DNA of 64,000 nucleotides from NCBI RefSeq assembly GCF_003945325.1, contig NZ_AP019307.1, positions 1,364,001 through 1,428,000 on the forward strand, read 5' to 3'. The stretch comes from Nocardioides baekrokdamisoli (GTDB taxonomy: Bacteria > Actinomycetota > Actinomycetes > Propionibacteriales > Nocardioidaceae). The notes beneath the pieces are model-generated. The model worked only from the letters and a program-made list of their open reading frames with translations. It did no database searches and had not been told where the DNA came from. The translations under genes were made by a program, and so were the position numbers. Of this stretch, positions 18,815 to 25,952 are shown in pieces (the stretch's first letter is position 1; the number at the start of each line of letters is the position of its first letter).

Positions 18815-20032
18815 ATGGATCCCGTCCGAAACCCGTACACTCCCAACGCCGGCGCGCAGCCGGTCGCGGTGGTCGGACGCGACGACCAACTCCAGAATTT
18901 CGACCTGCTGCTGCACCGACTGACCGCCGGCCGCACCGAACAGTCGATGATCATCACCGGGCTTCGGGGCGTCGGGAAGACGGTCCTGCTCGGACGCTTC
19001 TACCGCAAGGCGATCGCACAGAACTGGGTCGTGATCGAGGAAGAGATCAGCAAGCACGACGACACTGCCTTCCGGCGCAACATCGCTGCGTGGATGCGGA
19101 CCGCGCTTCTCGAGCTCTCTCCCCGCTCGCGCTGGTCGGACCGGCTGCACCGGGCTGGCGGTGTCCTCCGAGCCTTCTCCCTGACGGTGGATCCGACCGG
19201 TGGGTTGACCGCCGGCCTCGATGTCGATGCCTTGACCGGCCTCGCGGACCGCGGCGATCTCCGATACGACTTGACCGACCTCATGGTCGCGGTCGGCGAG
19301 GCTGCCCAGGCCAGTGACCGCGGGGTGATCCTGCTGCTCGACGAGATCCAGTTCCTGTCCAAGGTCCAGCTGGAGGCGCTGATCGCGGCGCTTCACAAGA
19401 CGGTGCAACGAGCTCTCCCGGTGACCATGGTCGGCGCCGGCCTCCCGCAGATCGCCGAACTCGCGGGCGACGCCAAGTCGTACGCGGAACGCCTGTTCAA
19501 GTTCCCCCACATCGTCACCCTTGACAGCGAGGACGCCATGCGGGCGCTGAGCGAGCCAGCCGCCGAGGAGGGAGCAGCGTACGCGCCGGAGGCGCTTGCA
19601 CTTGCTCTCGACATCACCGGCGGTTACCCGTACTTCTTGCAGGAACTCGGGTACGCCGTCTGGGGAATCGCGGAAGGCCCGGTCATCACGGCGGACGACA
19701 TCCACACGGCGCTGCCGCTCTACGAGTCGAAACTCGACTCGTCGTTCTTCCGCGTACGTCTGGACCGCTCCACCGAATTGCAGCGCGTCTATCTGCGCGC
19801 GATGGCGGAGCTCGGACCCGAACCGCAGAAGGCCGCCGATGTGGCCACACTGCTGGGGCGGACCTCCTCGCAGGTCGCCCCCACGCGCGCCGAACTGATC
19901 AACCTCGGCCTGCTGTACACACCCGAGCACGGTTACGCGGCGTTCACCGTTCCGCATTTCGACCGATTCATGAAGCGCGCCATCCCCGACCTCGTGGTTC
20001 CGGAGATCCGAAAGAGGAAGACCCATGACTGA
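18815..20032 (+). CDS. ORC1/STAND-type AAA ATPase, function unknown
   Basis: 405 aa cytosolic ATPase with an Orc1/Cdc6-like AAA core. Walker A ITGLRGVGKTVLL (about 46-58), Walker B VILLLDEIQFLSK (about 168-180), sensor-1-like VTMVGAGLPQI and a C-terminal winged-helix part with DVATLLGRTSSQVAPTRAELINLGLL. Such proteins occur as stand-alone regulators or anti-phage-like ATPases, but no effector domain is visible here. It is lodged inside the dTDP-rhamnose genes and its stop overlaps the next start by eight bases (20025-20032), so rmlC-rmlD translation is probably coupled to it. The AT-rich promoter hints at later acquisition. Confidence 0.8.
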   Translation: MDPVRNPYTPNAGAQPVAVVGRDDQLQNFDLLLHRLTAGRTEQSMIITGLRGVGKTVLLGRFYRKAIAQNWVVIEEEISKHDDTAFRRNIAAWMRTALLELSPRSRWSDRLHRAGGVLRAFSLTVDPTGGLTAGLDVDALTGLADRGDLRYDLTDLMVAVGEAAQASDRGVILLLDEIQFLSKVQLEALIAALHKTVQRALPVTMVGAGLPQIAELAGDAKSYAERLFKFPHIVTLDSEDAMRALSEPAAEEGAAYAPEALALALDITGGYPYFLQELGYAVWGIAEGPVITADDIHTALPLYESKLDSSFFRVRLDRSTELQRVYLRAMAELGPEPQKAADVATLLGRTSSQVAPTRAELINLGLLYTPEHGYAAFTVPHFDRFMKRAIPDLVVPEIRKRKTHD

Positions 20033-21422
20033 CCTGACTGTTGAGCGGACCCCGATCCCGGGGCTCCTGGTGGTCCATCTGCCGGTCCACGGCGACGCTC
20101 GCGGCTGGTTCAAGGAGAACTGGCAGCGCGCGAAGATGACTGCGCTCGGCCTGCCCGACTTCGGACCGGTGCAGAACAACATGTCGTTCAACGCCTCCCG
20201 GGGCGCGACCCGCGGCATCCACACCGAGCCGTGGGACAAGTTCGTCTCGGTCGCCAGCGGCAGCGTCTTCGCAGCCTGGGTGGACATGCGTGAGGGTGAC
20301 TCGTTCGGCGCCACGTTCCACATCGAGATCGGGCCTGACGTCGCGGTCTTCGTGCCGCGAGGCGTCGGCAACTCCTACCAGGCCCTCGAGGACGGCACGG
20401 TCTACAGCTACCTGGTCAACGACCACTTCGTGGCCGGCTTCACCTATCCCGCGCTCAACCTCGCCGACGAGACCGCTGGCATCCCGTGGCCGATCCCGCT
20501 GGACTCCGCGGAGGTCGAGATCAGCGAGAAGGACCAGAACAACCCGCGCCTGGCCGATGTGACGCCGATGGCTCCGAAGAAGACTCTGATCGTCGGGGCG
20601 AAGGGCCAACTCGGTCGGGCTCTGGCGGCGGTCTACCCCGGCGCGGTCCAGGTCGACCTCGACGAACTGGACATCTCCGACGCCTCCGCGGTCGCGGCCT
20701 GGCCGTGGAGCGAGTACGCCACGATCCTCAACGCGGCCGCGTACACGGCTGTGGACGCGGCTGAGACCCCCGAGGGCCGTCCGGTCGCCTGGAAGGCCAA
20801 TGCGGTCGCTCCGGCGAACCTGGCAGCCGCTGCGCGCGAGCACGGCCTGACGCTGGTGCACGTGTCGAGTGAGTACGTCTTCGACGGGACCGCCGAGGAG
20901 CACACCGAGGACGAGGCCTTCTCCCCCCTCGGCGTCTACGCGCAGACCAAGGCTGCCGGCGACATCGCGGTGGCCACCGCGCCGCGGCACTACATCCTGC
21001 GTACGTCGTGGGTCATCGGCGACGGCAACAACTTCGTACGCACGATGGCGACCCTCGCCAGCAAGGGCATCTCGCCGAAGGTGGTGGACGACCAGATCGG
21101 CCGCCTGACCTTCACCGACACCCTCGCCGGCGCGATCAAGCATCTCCTCGACATCGAGGCGCCGTTCGGCACGTACAACGTCACCAACGGTGGCCAGCCG
21201 ATGTCGTGGCAGGCGATCGCCGCTGAGGTGTACGCACTGAGTGGCCGAGCTCGTGAGGATGTCGGCGCCACGTCGACCGAGGAGTATTTCGCCGAGCAGG
21301 TGGCTGCCGGGAAGCTGATCAGCCCCCGCCCGAAGAACTCCGCGATGAACCTGGCGAGGATCCGGGCGACCGGCTTCGAACCCACGGATGCGATGGAAGC
21401 ACTGAAGGCCTACCTCGCCTGA
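20025..21422 (+). CDS. rmlCD: Fused dTDP-4-dehydrorhamnose 3,5-epimerase / reductase
   Basis: 465 aa bifunctional enzyme carrying the last two steps of dTDP-L-rhamnose synthesis. Residues 1 to about 180 are RmlC: GDARGWFKENWQ, then RGIHTEPWDKFVSV with the catalytic His, and a cupin core. From about 186 the RmlD reductase begins with LIVGAKGQLGRAL, then NAAAYTAVDAAE, SSEYVFDGT and the catalytic YAQTKAAGD. Such fusions are known in actinobacteria. The order on the chromosome (rmlA divergent, rmlB, ATPase, rmlCD) supplies all four activities. Confidence 0.95.
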   Translation: MTDLTVERTPIPGLLVVHLPVHGDARGWFKENWQRAKMTALGLPDFGPVQNNMSFNASRGATRGIHTEPWDKFVSVASGSVFAAWVDMREGDSFGATFHIEIGPDVAVFVPRGVGNSYQALEDGTVYSYLVNDHFVAGFTYPALNLADETAGIPWPIPLDSAEVEISEKDQNNPRLADVTPMAPKKTLIVGAKGQLGRALAAVYPGAVQVDLDELDISDASAVAAWPWSEYATILNAAAYTAVDAAETPEGRPVAWKANAVAPANLAAAAREHGLTLVHVSSEYVFDGTAEEHTEDEAFSPLGVYAQTKAAGDIAVATAPRHYILRTSWVIGDGNNFVRTMATLASKGISPKVVDDQIGRLTFTDTLAGAIKHLLDIEAPFGTYNVTNGGQPMSWQAIAAEVYALSGRAREDVGATSTEEYFAEQVAAGKLISPRPKNSAMNLARIRATGFEPTDAMEALKAYLA

Positions 21423-21432
21423 GCAGGCGACG

Positions 21433-21478
21433 AAGGCCCCCGGACGGCGTTGGGATCAACGCGGTGCCGGGGGCCTTT
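21433..21478 (+). terminator. Strong intrinsic terminator after rmlCD
   Basis: AAGGCCCCCGG (21433-21443) pairs perfectly with CCGGGGGCCTT (21467-21477), with an inner CGTT/AACG helix. It ends in a short TTT. It separates rmlCD from the convergent cupin gene. Confidence 0.8.
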
Positions 21479-21485
21479 CGGTTCG

Positions 21486-21857
21486 TCAGTGGGAGTGCGT
21501 ACGCGCTGCCGGAACCCGGCCGAAGTCGTCCTCGAGCCGGACGATGTCGTCCTCGCCGCAGTAGTCACCGCGCTGGATCTCGATGATGACGAGCTCGTCG
21601 TCCTGCTCGTTCACGATCCGGTGTGGCACGCCGACAGCGACCTCGACCGACTGGCCGGGACCGGTGTGGACGACGTTGCCGTCGATCACCGAGGAGGCCG
21701 TGCCGGAGATCACCGACCACCACTCGCTGCGATGATCGTGGGTCTGGTACGAGAGCCGCGAATGCGGGTTCACGTTGATCCGCTTCACCTTGTAACCGTC
21801 GCCCTCATCGAGGACGACCCAACTGCCCCACGGGCGAACTTCGGAATCACCGATCAC
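21486..21857 (-). CDS. Mannose-6-phosphate isomerase-type cupin
   Basis: 123 aa single cupin domain like the C-terminal part of ManC/type II phosphomannose isomerases. Pattern: RPWGSWVVLDEGDGYKVKRI, NPHSRLSYQTHDHRSEWW with His metal ligands, then GVPHRIVNE and VIIEIQRGDYCGEDDIVRLEDDFGR. It has no nucleotidyltransferase domain, so it would only isomerise or bind a sugar phosphate. GTG at 21857 is chosen since the -10 TACCGT is seven bases upstream, although an in-frame ATG exists 36 bases earlier. Confidence 0.85.
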   Translation of the reverse strand: MIGDSEVRPWGSWVVLDEGDGYKVKRINVNPHSRLSYQTHDHRSEWWSVISGTASSVIDGNVVHTGPGQSVEVAVGVPHRIVNEQDDELVIIEIQRGDYCGEDDIVRLEDDFGRVPAARTHSH

Positions 21858-21864
21858 GATGCAA

Positions 21865-21870
21865 ACGGTA
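21865..21870 (-). promoter_or_regulatory. -10 element TACCGT, leaderless start at 21857
   Basis: Minus-strand TACCGT followed by seven bases and GTG, used to choose the cupin start. Confidence 0.5.
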
Positions 21871-21912
21871 ACCGACGCGGGTGGCCGGAACATGACATCC
21901 CACCAAATAGGT

Positions 21913-21943
21913 GAACCCGCGCACCGAAACGGTGCGCGGGTTC
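21913..21943 (-). terminator. 14-bp-stem terminator of the HbhA-like operon
   Basis: GAACCCGCGCACCG-AAA-CGGTGCGCGGGTTC is a perfect 14-bp stem with a 3-base loop. It lies downstream of the gene ending at 21987 on the minus strand. Confidence 0.75.
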
Positions 21944-21986
21944 CCTGATGTATCTCGATCAGTCGGCCGCAAGCGGCCTCACTGAA

Positions 21987-22415
21987 TCAAGCCTTCTTGG
22001 CAGCCGGAGCCTTCTTGGCCGGAGCCTTCTTCGCCGGAGCCTTCTTGGCGGCCGGAGCAGCCTTCTTGGCCGGAGCCTTCTTGGCGGCCGGCTTCGCCGG
22101 GGCGACCGGAGCCTCGACGACAGCCTCGGTCTTCTTGACCAGGCCGGTCACGAACGCCTTGGCGTCGAACGCCTTCGCGTCGGCGATGACCTTCTTGGTG
22201 TCAACAGCCTTCACCTGGGCAACAACGGCCTTGGCGTCGAAACCGGCGACGGCCTTGCGGGCGTCAGCGATCTGGGCCTTCACCGAGGCGAGGGTCGGGC
22301 GCTCGATCTTCGGCAGCTCCACCTTCGGGAGCTCAACCTTCGGCAGCTCGAACTTGGGCAGCTCGACCTTCGGCAGCTCGATCTTCGGCAGTTCAATCTT
22401 CGGCAGGGTAGCCAT
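21987..22415 (-). CDS. HbhA-like lysine/alanine-rich protein with LPKxE repeats
   Basis: 142 aa low-complexity protein. Residues 4-38 are seven consecutive five-residue repeats LPK(I/V/F)E. A helical middle (SVKAQIADARKAVAGFDAKAVV) leads to a tail of Ala-Ala-Lys-Lys-Ala-Pro type from about 105. The tail is the same kind as in mycobacterial HbhA, a heparin-binding surface adhesin, and also resembles histone H1-like proteins, so DNA, polyanion or surface binding are all possible. No signal peptide is seen. It is translationally coupled to the XRE regulator (TGATG), matching the Rv0474-hbhA order in mycobacteria. AAGGAG precedes the start. Confidence 0.8.
   Translation of the reverse strand: MATLPKIELPKIELPKVELPKFELPKVELPKVELPKIERPTLASVKAQIADARKAVAGFDAKAVVAQVKAVDTKKVIADAKAFDAKAFVTGLVKKTEAVVEAPVAPAKPAAKKAPAKKAAPAAKKAPAKKAPAKKAPAAKKA
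22302..22406 (-). repeat. Seven 15-bp repeats encoding LPKxE
   Basis: Seven in-frame 15-base units on the minus strand encode Leu-Pro-Lys-(Ile/Val/Phe)-Glu. High nucleotide identity between units suggests recent slippage. Confidence 0.85.
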
Positions 22416-22822
22416 CAGTTTTCTCCTTCAAGTGGCGCCGCGGTCTGGGCCTCGGCAATGGGGTTGGCAGTGTTTTGAGCAAGGAACGACGCGTACACGT
22501 CAAGCAGTGACTGCTTCTGTCGCTCCGTCAGACGGGCATCGCCGAGAACGGCGACTTCCACCGATCCTCCGAACTCCTCCTCGACGCTGAGGATGCCGGC
22601 GCGGATGTAAACCTGCTCCGCCGAAATCCGCAGCGCCTTGGCGATCTGCTGGAGGACCTCAGCCGAGGGCTTGCGCAGACCACGCTCGATCTGGCTGAGG
22701 TACGGGTTTGAGACACCCGCCTGGTCGGCAAGTTGGCGCAGCGACAGCTTGGCGCCGACACGCTGCTCCTTGAGGTAGTCGCCGAGGGAACCGACGGCCA
22801 TCCCAACCTTGCTCGTAACCAT
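22415..22822 (-). CDS. XRE-family transcriptional regulator (Rv0474-like)
   Basis: 135 aa DNA-binding protein. The helix-turn-helix KLSLRQLADQAGVSNPYLSQIERGLRKPS (shown here only as family landmark LSLRQLADQAGVSNPYLSQI) is close to that of mycobacterial Rv0474. The C-terminus has the characteristic LTERQKQSLLDVYASF. ATG at 22822 is chosen because an AATACT -10 lies six bases upstream with TTGCAA 18 bases before it. Tandem TATTGCTA motifs overlap this promoter and suggest autoregulation. Probably controls the HbhA-like gene it is coupled to. Confidence 0.88.
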   Translation of the reverse strand: MVTSKVGMAVGSLGDYLKEQRVGAKLSLRQLADQAGVSNPYLSQIERGLRKPSAEVLQQIAKALRISAEQVYIRAGILSVEEEFGGSVEVAVLGDARLTERQKQSLLDVYASFLAQNTANPIAEAQTAAPLEGEN

Positions 22823-22828
22823 GAGAGA

Positions 22829-22858
22829 AGTATTGCTAACTATTGCTAGCAGTTGCAA
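22829..22858 (-). promoter_or_regulatory. Promoter and tandem operator of the XRE/HbhA-like operon
   Basis: Minus-strand -35 TTGCAA (22853-22858), 18-base spacer, -10 AATACT (22829-22834). The spacer contains two TAGCAATA-type repeats ten bases apart, and GCTA/TAGC arms, placed for repression by the encoded regulator. Confidence 0.6.
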
Positions 22859-22902
22859 GCGGGCGTCGCGTGAGCCTCCTCACACACCCGTCCGGACCCG
22901 GA

Positions 22903-23604
22903 TCAGCCCAGCATCTCCAGCAGTCGGATCGCCGCCGAATCGGCGTCGCCGCGACGGCCAGCGACAGTCACCGGAGCAGTCGCGACCGCATCGGTGACGG
23001 CGGCCAGCACCTCGTACGGTCGACGTCTGGCCGCCACCGCGTTGTCCAGCAGACGCATCGCGGCTGCGCTCCTCGAGATGGGGGCGACAGCCCAGTCGGA
23101 ACCGTCCTCGAAAGTCAGGTCGGCGATCGCGTGGATCCGGGCGGGCTCCATCACCGATGACGCACCGAGGTCGGTCGCATCCACGCGATGAAGACCCTCA
23201 GGAGTACGCATCACGAGTCTGCGCGGATACGCGTGCACCAACCCGTCCGGGGTGAGCAGCGCGTACTCGTCTGATCCGTAGGATGCTCCGTGTCGCAGCA
23301 GCGCCGCGACCAGGGAGGACTTGCCGACCCGGGACATGCCGGGAAGGAGCAGCGCGGCGCCGTTGACGGCGACGACCCCGGCATGGATGAACACCGCCTC
23401 GGTCGCATGCTCGGCGACCCAGAACTCGAGCTCATGGATCATCCCGGCGATGTCGTCACCGGGATGGATCGCCACGTGCTGCTCGGCCTCGAGTTCTTCC
23501 TCGCGCCACCAGAACGGCAGATGCTCCCGGACGTCCACATGTTCCGCGGCATAGATCGAGACCGCGCATCCGTACGCCCGCGAGCTGAGCTTCGTCCACG
23601 TCAT
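22903..23604 (-). CDS. HPr kinase/phosphorylase-like P-loop protein
   Basis: 233 aa protein related to the C-terminal kinase domain of HprK. The strand VFIHAGVVAVNGAALLLPG leads into the P-loop GMSRVGKSSL at residues 89-98, followed by ASYGSDEYALL with a metal-binding Asp. No HPr target is nearby. Related kinases occur with a PqqD-like protein and a nucleotidyltransferase in exopolysaccharide loci of other bacteria. ATG at 23604 overlaps the preceding gene by four bases (ATGA). Third gene of the operon after the Wzz/kinase-like gene and the nucleotidyltransferase. Confidence 0.82.
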   Translation of the reverse strand: MTWTKLSSRAYGCAVSIYAAEHVDVREHLPFWWREEELEAEQHVAIHPGDDIAGMIHELEFWVAEHATEAVFIHAGVVAVNGAALLLPGMSRVGKSSLVAALLRHGASYGSDEYALLTPDGLVHAYPRRLVMRTPEGLHRVDATDLGASSVMEPARIHAIADLTFEDGSDWAVAPISRSAAAMRLLDNAVAARRRPYEVLAAVTDAVATAPVTVAGRRGDADSAAIRLLEMLG

Positions 23605-24482
23605 CGGGCGCTCCGGTACGCCCGGAGAGCGCCCGGCAGGGCCGACAGGATGCGCAGCCACCGACGCACCCGAGCCCGTACGACCCCTGCCCTGCGGGCG
23701 CTGAGGTCCGGGTACGCGGCGCGGATGAAGTCGGCGGTCGGCCACACCTCGCGCAGCAGGAAGATCGGCACACCGCGCCATGGCGTCGTGGCCATCCGGT
23801 CGAGCGCGATGACCTGTGCTTCCGCATCACCCAGAGCCAGACGGGCCCGGCGGCTGAGCGGCTGCGGCGGGTCGACACCCACACGGGTGAGGGCCGCATC
23901 GAAGAGGTCAGCGGCGCCGAGGCGGACGGCGATGGCCCGAGCCTGATCCCACGCCGAGGCATCGGCGCGTGCGTACGCCAGGGTCAGGTCATCCCACCGC
24001 CGGGAGAGATCGCCACCTCCCGACAGCGCATGGAAGGCGACGGTCAGGCAACGACCGACCTCGTCGAGCGCCGGCACCTGGCCGGAGCCGAGATCGAAGT
24101 CGACGAAGTGAGGGCGAAGTTCGGCCCACAGTGAGTCGCCATCGACCGGAAGTGACGGCAGCGAACGGTGCAGGTCCACCTCGAAGCCGGAGGCGCTGCG
24201 CAGCTCGACGCTGTGCCCCCATTCGTGGGGAGCACCGACGGCGTGACCATCCGCGATTCCGCCTGCTCGCAGCGCGTCGATCGCGTCCGGCAGACGACTG
24301 GCCGGCACCAGCAGATCGACGTCGGCGTACGCCCGGGGCGGCGAGTACAACCACAGCGACGTGGTCGGGCCCTTGATGAGGACGTGCGGGATGTCCGCTC
24401 GTGCCAGACAGCGGCTGGCGTCCAGGGTCAGCAGGTCGACCCGCAGGTTGTTGGCCTGCACCTCGAGGTCGACATCAGCCAC
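23601..24482 (-). CDS. Family-5 nucleotidyltransferase
   Basis: 293 aa protein of the NTP_transf_5 group, a minimal nucleotidyltransferase fold. HVLIKGPTTSLWLYSPPRAY and then ADVDLLVPASRL carry the Gly-Ser/Thr and Asp-x-Asp features; VDLHRSLPSLP gives the third acidic residue. The C-terminal half is basic and helical. The substrate is unknown; homologues sit with HprK-like and PqqD-like proteins. GTG at 24482 overlaps the upstream gene by eight bases and has AGGAGGAGG before it. Confidence 0.8.
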   Translation of the reverse strand: MADVDLEVQANNLRVDLLTLDASRCLARADIPHVLIKGPTTSLWLYSPPRAYADVDLLVPASRLPDAIDALRAGGIADGHAVGAPHEWGHSVELRSASGFEVDLHRSLPSLPVDGDSLWAELRPHFVDFDLGSGQVPALDEVGRCLTVAFHALSGGGDLSRRWDDLTLAYARADASAWDQARAIAVRLGAADLFDAALTRVGVDPPQPLSRRARLALGDAEAQVIALDRMATTPWRGVPIFLLREVWPTADFIRAAYPDLSARRAGVVRARVRRWLRILSALPGALRAYRSAR

Positions 24483-25797
24483 GACGCCACCTCCTCCTCA
24501 CACGAGCGAGCGGCGTACGCAGGGCTGCGTCGGCCGCCGAGCCGCCGCGAGATGCGTTGGCCACGACACCGAGCACCACCGTGCCACTCCGGCTGAGCAT
24601 CTCCATCGCTGAACGCAGTCGGGCCGGCGTCACCCGCCCGATGCGCGCGACCACGATCGTCGCGTCCGCCGCCGCACAGACGACCTCTGCGGACGCGTTG
24701 CGCTCGATGTGGGGTGCGTCGATCAGGATCAGATCGACCTCGGCACCGAGGTCAGCAAGCAGGTCCGCGAAACGCGTGTCCCCGAAGAGGTCGGAGTCCT
24801 CCCGTTCGGCACGGCCGGCGACGAGCACCTTCGGTCCCACACCCGCGTCCTGGATGACCGTCCGGACGGGGAGATGTCGGTGGAGGGCCTGGGACAGCCC
24901 GACGTCGCCGCTCAGACCGTAGTGACTCGCCAACGTGGGACGGCGCAGGTCCGCCTCGACGATCAGTACGCGCCGACCCGAGGCGTGGAGGGCAGCGCCG
25001 AGATGGGTCACGACGCTGGTCCGACCCTCCCCGGCGGTCGTACTGGTGACGGCGACGACCTTCGCGCCGCTGGCCACCACGGCAGCGCGAAGGCTCCGAT
25101 GACCCTCGGCCTGCCGCCGCGAAGGCCTCGGCCCACGGGTGGGCAGAGGGAGGCGTACGCGCCGCGGGATGACCGCGAGCAGAGGTCGGCCGGTCACGGC
25201 GACCAACTGATCCCCGTCGCGAAGGCTCCGGTCCAGGACGTCGATGGCGGCGATGATCCCGAGACCGAGTGCCAGCCCGAGGGCGAGCCCGAGCTCGAGC
25301 CAGCGCTTCTTCACGGGAGAGTACGGTGCGGACGGCGGCACTGCGGGAAGCGTGACGTGCAGCGTGAGGCCCGTGTCCAGCGGGCCCACGAGATGAGCGA
25401 GCTCGGCCGGCAGGACGGCGGCGAGACCGTTTGCGACCTTCGCAGCCCGGACCGGATCCGTGTCCACCACCGCGATCGCGACCAGCGAACTGTCCCCGGA
25501 GTTGGTGACCACCTGCGGGAGCGAACCGGTCACGCCCGCGCGTTCCATTGCCTTCTGGATCACCGGCGCCTTGTCGGCCACCCCGGCCAACGCCTGGGCG
25601 CGGAAGAGGATGAGGTTGTGCGCCTCGAACTCGTCGCCGGCGGTCGTGCCTGAGTGCCCGATGGCGAGTTGCGTGATCGCCACGTATCGCGGCGTCTGTG
25701 ACTGGTAGCCCAGGACCGACAGGCCGAGCCCGAGCACCACTGCAGCGATCAGCACCCACCACAGCCGCCGGACACGACGAAGGTAGAGCGCAACCAC
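24475..25797 (-). CDS. Degenerate Wzz/BY-kinase-like protein
   Basis: 440 aa membrane protein with the arrangement of polysaccharide co-polymerases: TM1 (about 10-32), a Wzz-type extracytoplasmic domain, TM2 (about 165-190) and a cytoplasmic P-loop domain. The Walker A reads TTAGEGRTSVV, with Arg (codon at 25021-25023) in place of the catalytic Lys. Walker A' is LIVEADLRRP, and Walker B is LILIDAPHI. The C-terminus is Arg-rich and has no Tyr cluster, so autokinase activity is unlikely. GTG at 25797 has GGAGG seven bases upstream; the adjacent GTG at 25800 is an alternative. A canonical paralogue lies at 34198. First gene of a three-gene operon. Confidence 0.88.
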   Translation of the reverse strand: MVALYLRRVRRLWWVLIAAVVLGLGLSVLGYQSQTPRYVAITQLAIGHSGTTAGDEFEAHNLILFRAQALAGVADKAPVIQKAMERAGVTGSLPQVVTNSGDSSLVAIAVVDTDPVRAAKVANGLAAVLPAELAHLVGPLDTGLTLHVTLPAVPPSAPYSPVKKRWLELGLALGLALGLGIIAAIDVLDRSLRDGDQLVAVTGRPLLAVIPRRVRLPLPTRGPRPSRRQAEGHRSLRAAVVASGAKVVAVTSTTAGEGRTSVVTHLGAALHASGRRVLIVEADLRRPTLASHYGLSGDVGLSQALHRHLPVRTVIQDAGVGPKVLVAGRAEREDSDLFGDTRFADLLADLGAEVDLILIDAPHIERNASAEVVCAAADATIVVARIGRVTPARLRSAMEMLSRSGTVVLGVVANASRGGSAADAALRTPLARVRRRWRRG

Positions 25798-25886
25798 CAC
25801 GACGCCTCCGAACCGACGGGTCCGCGGGCGACTGCCGGGATCCACGGGAAGTTTACCGATCGGGTACGCACCCAAGCGGCCGCGGA

Positions 25887-25892
25887 TACAGT
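25887..25892 (+). promoter_or_regulatory. -10 element TACAGT upstream of the PqqD-glycine-rich gene
   Basis: TACAGT in the 155-bp divergent interval predicts a leader of about 55 bases before the ATG at 25953. On the opposite strand TAAACT (25850-25855) could serve the Wzz-like operon. Confidence 0.45.
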
Positions 25893-25952
25893 TCAGGCAC
25901 AGGTCTGGGCGCGGGGAGCGGCCGACTCCTGAAGACTGGGGAACGACAGACG

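Noticed and set aside
22302..22406. Regular short repeats as a CRISPR candidate
   Set aside because: They are 15-bp in-frame coding repeats without spacers, part of the HbhA-like gene.
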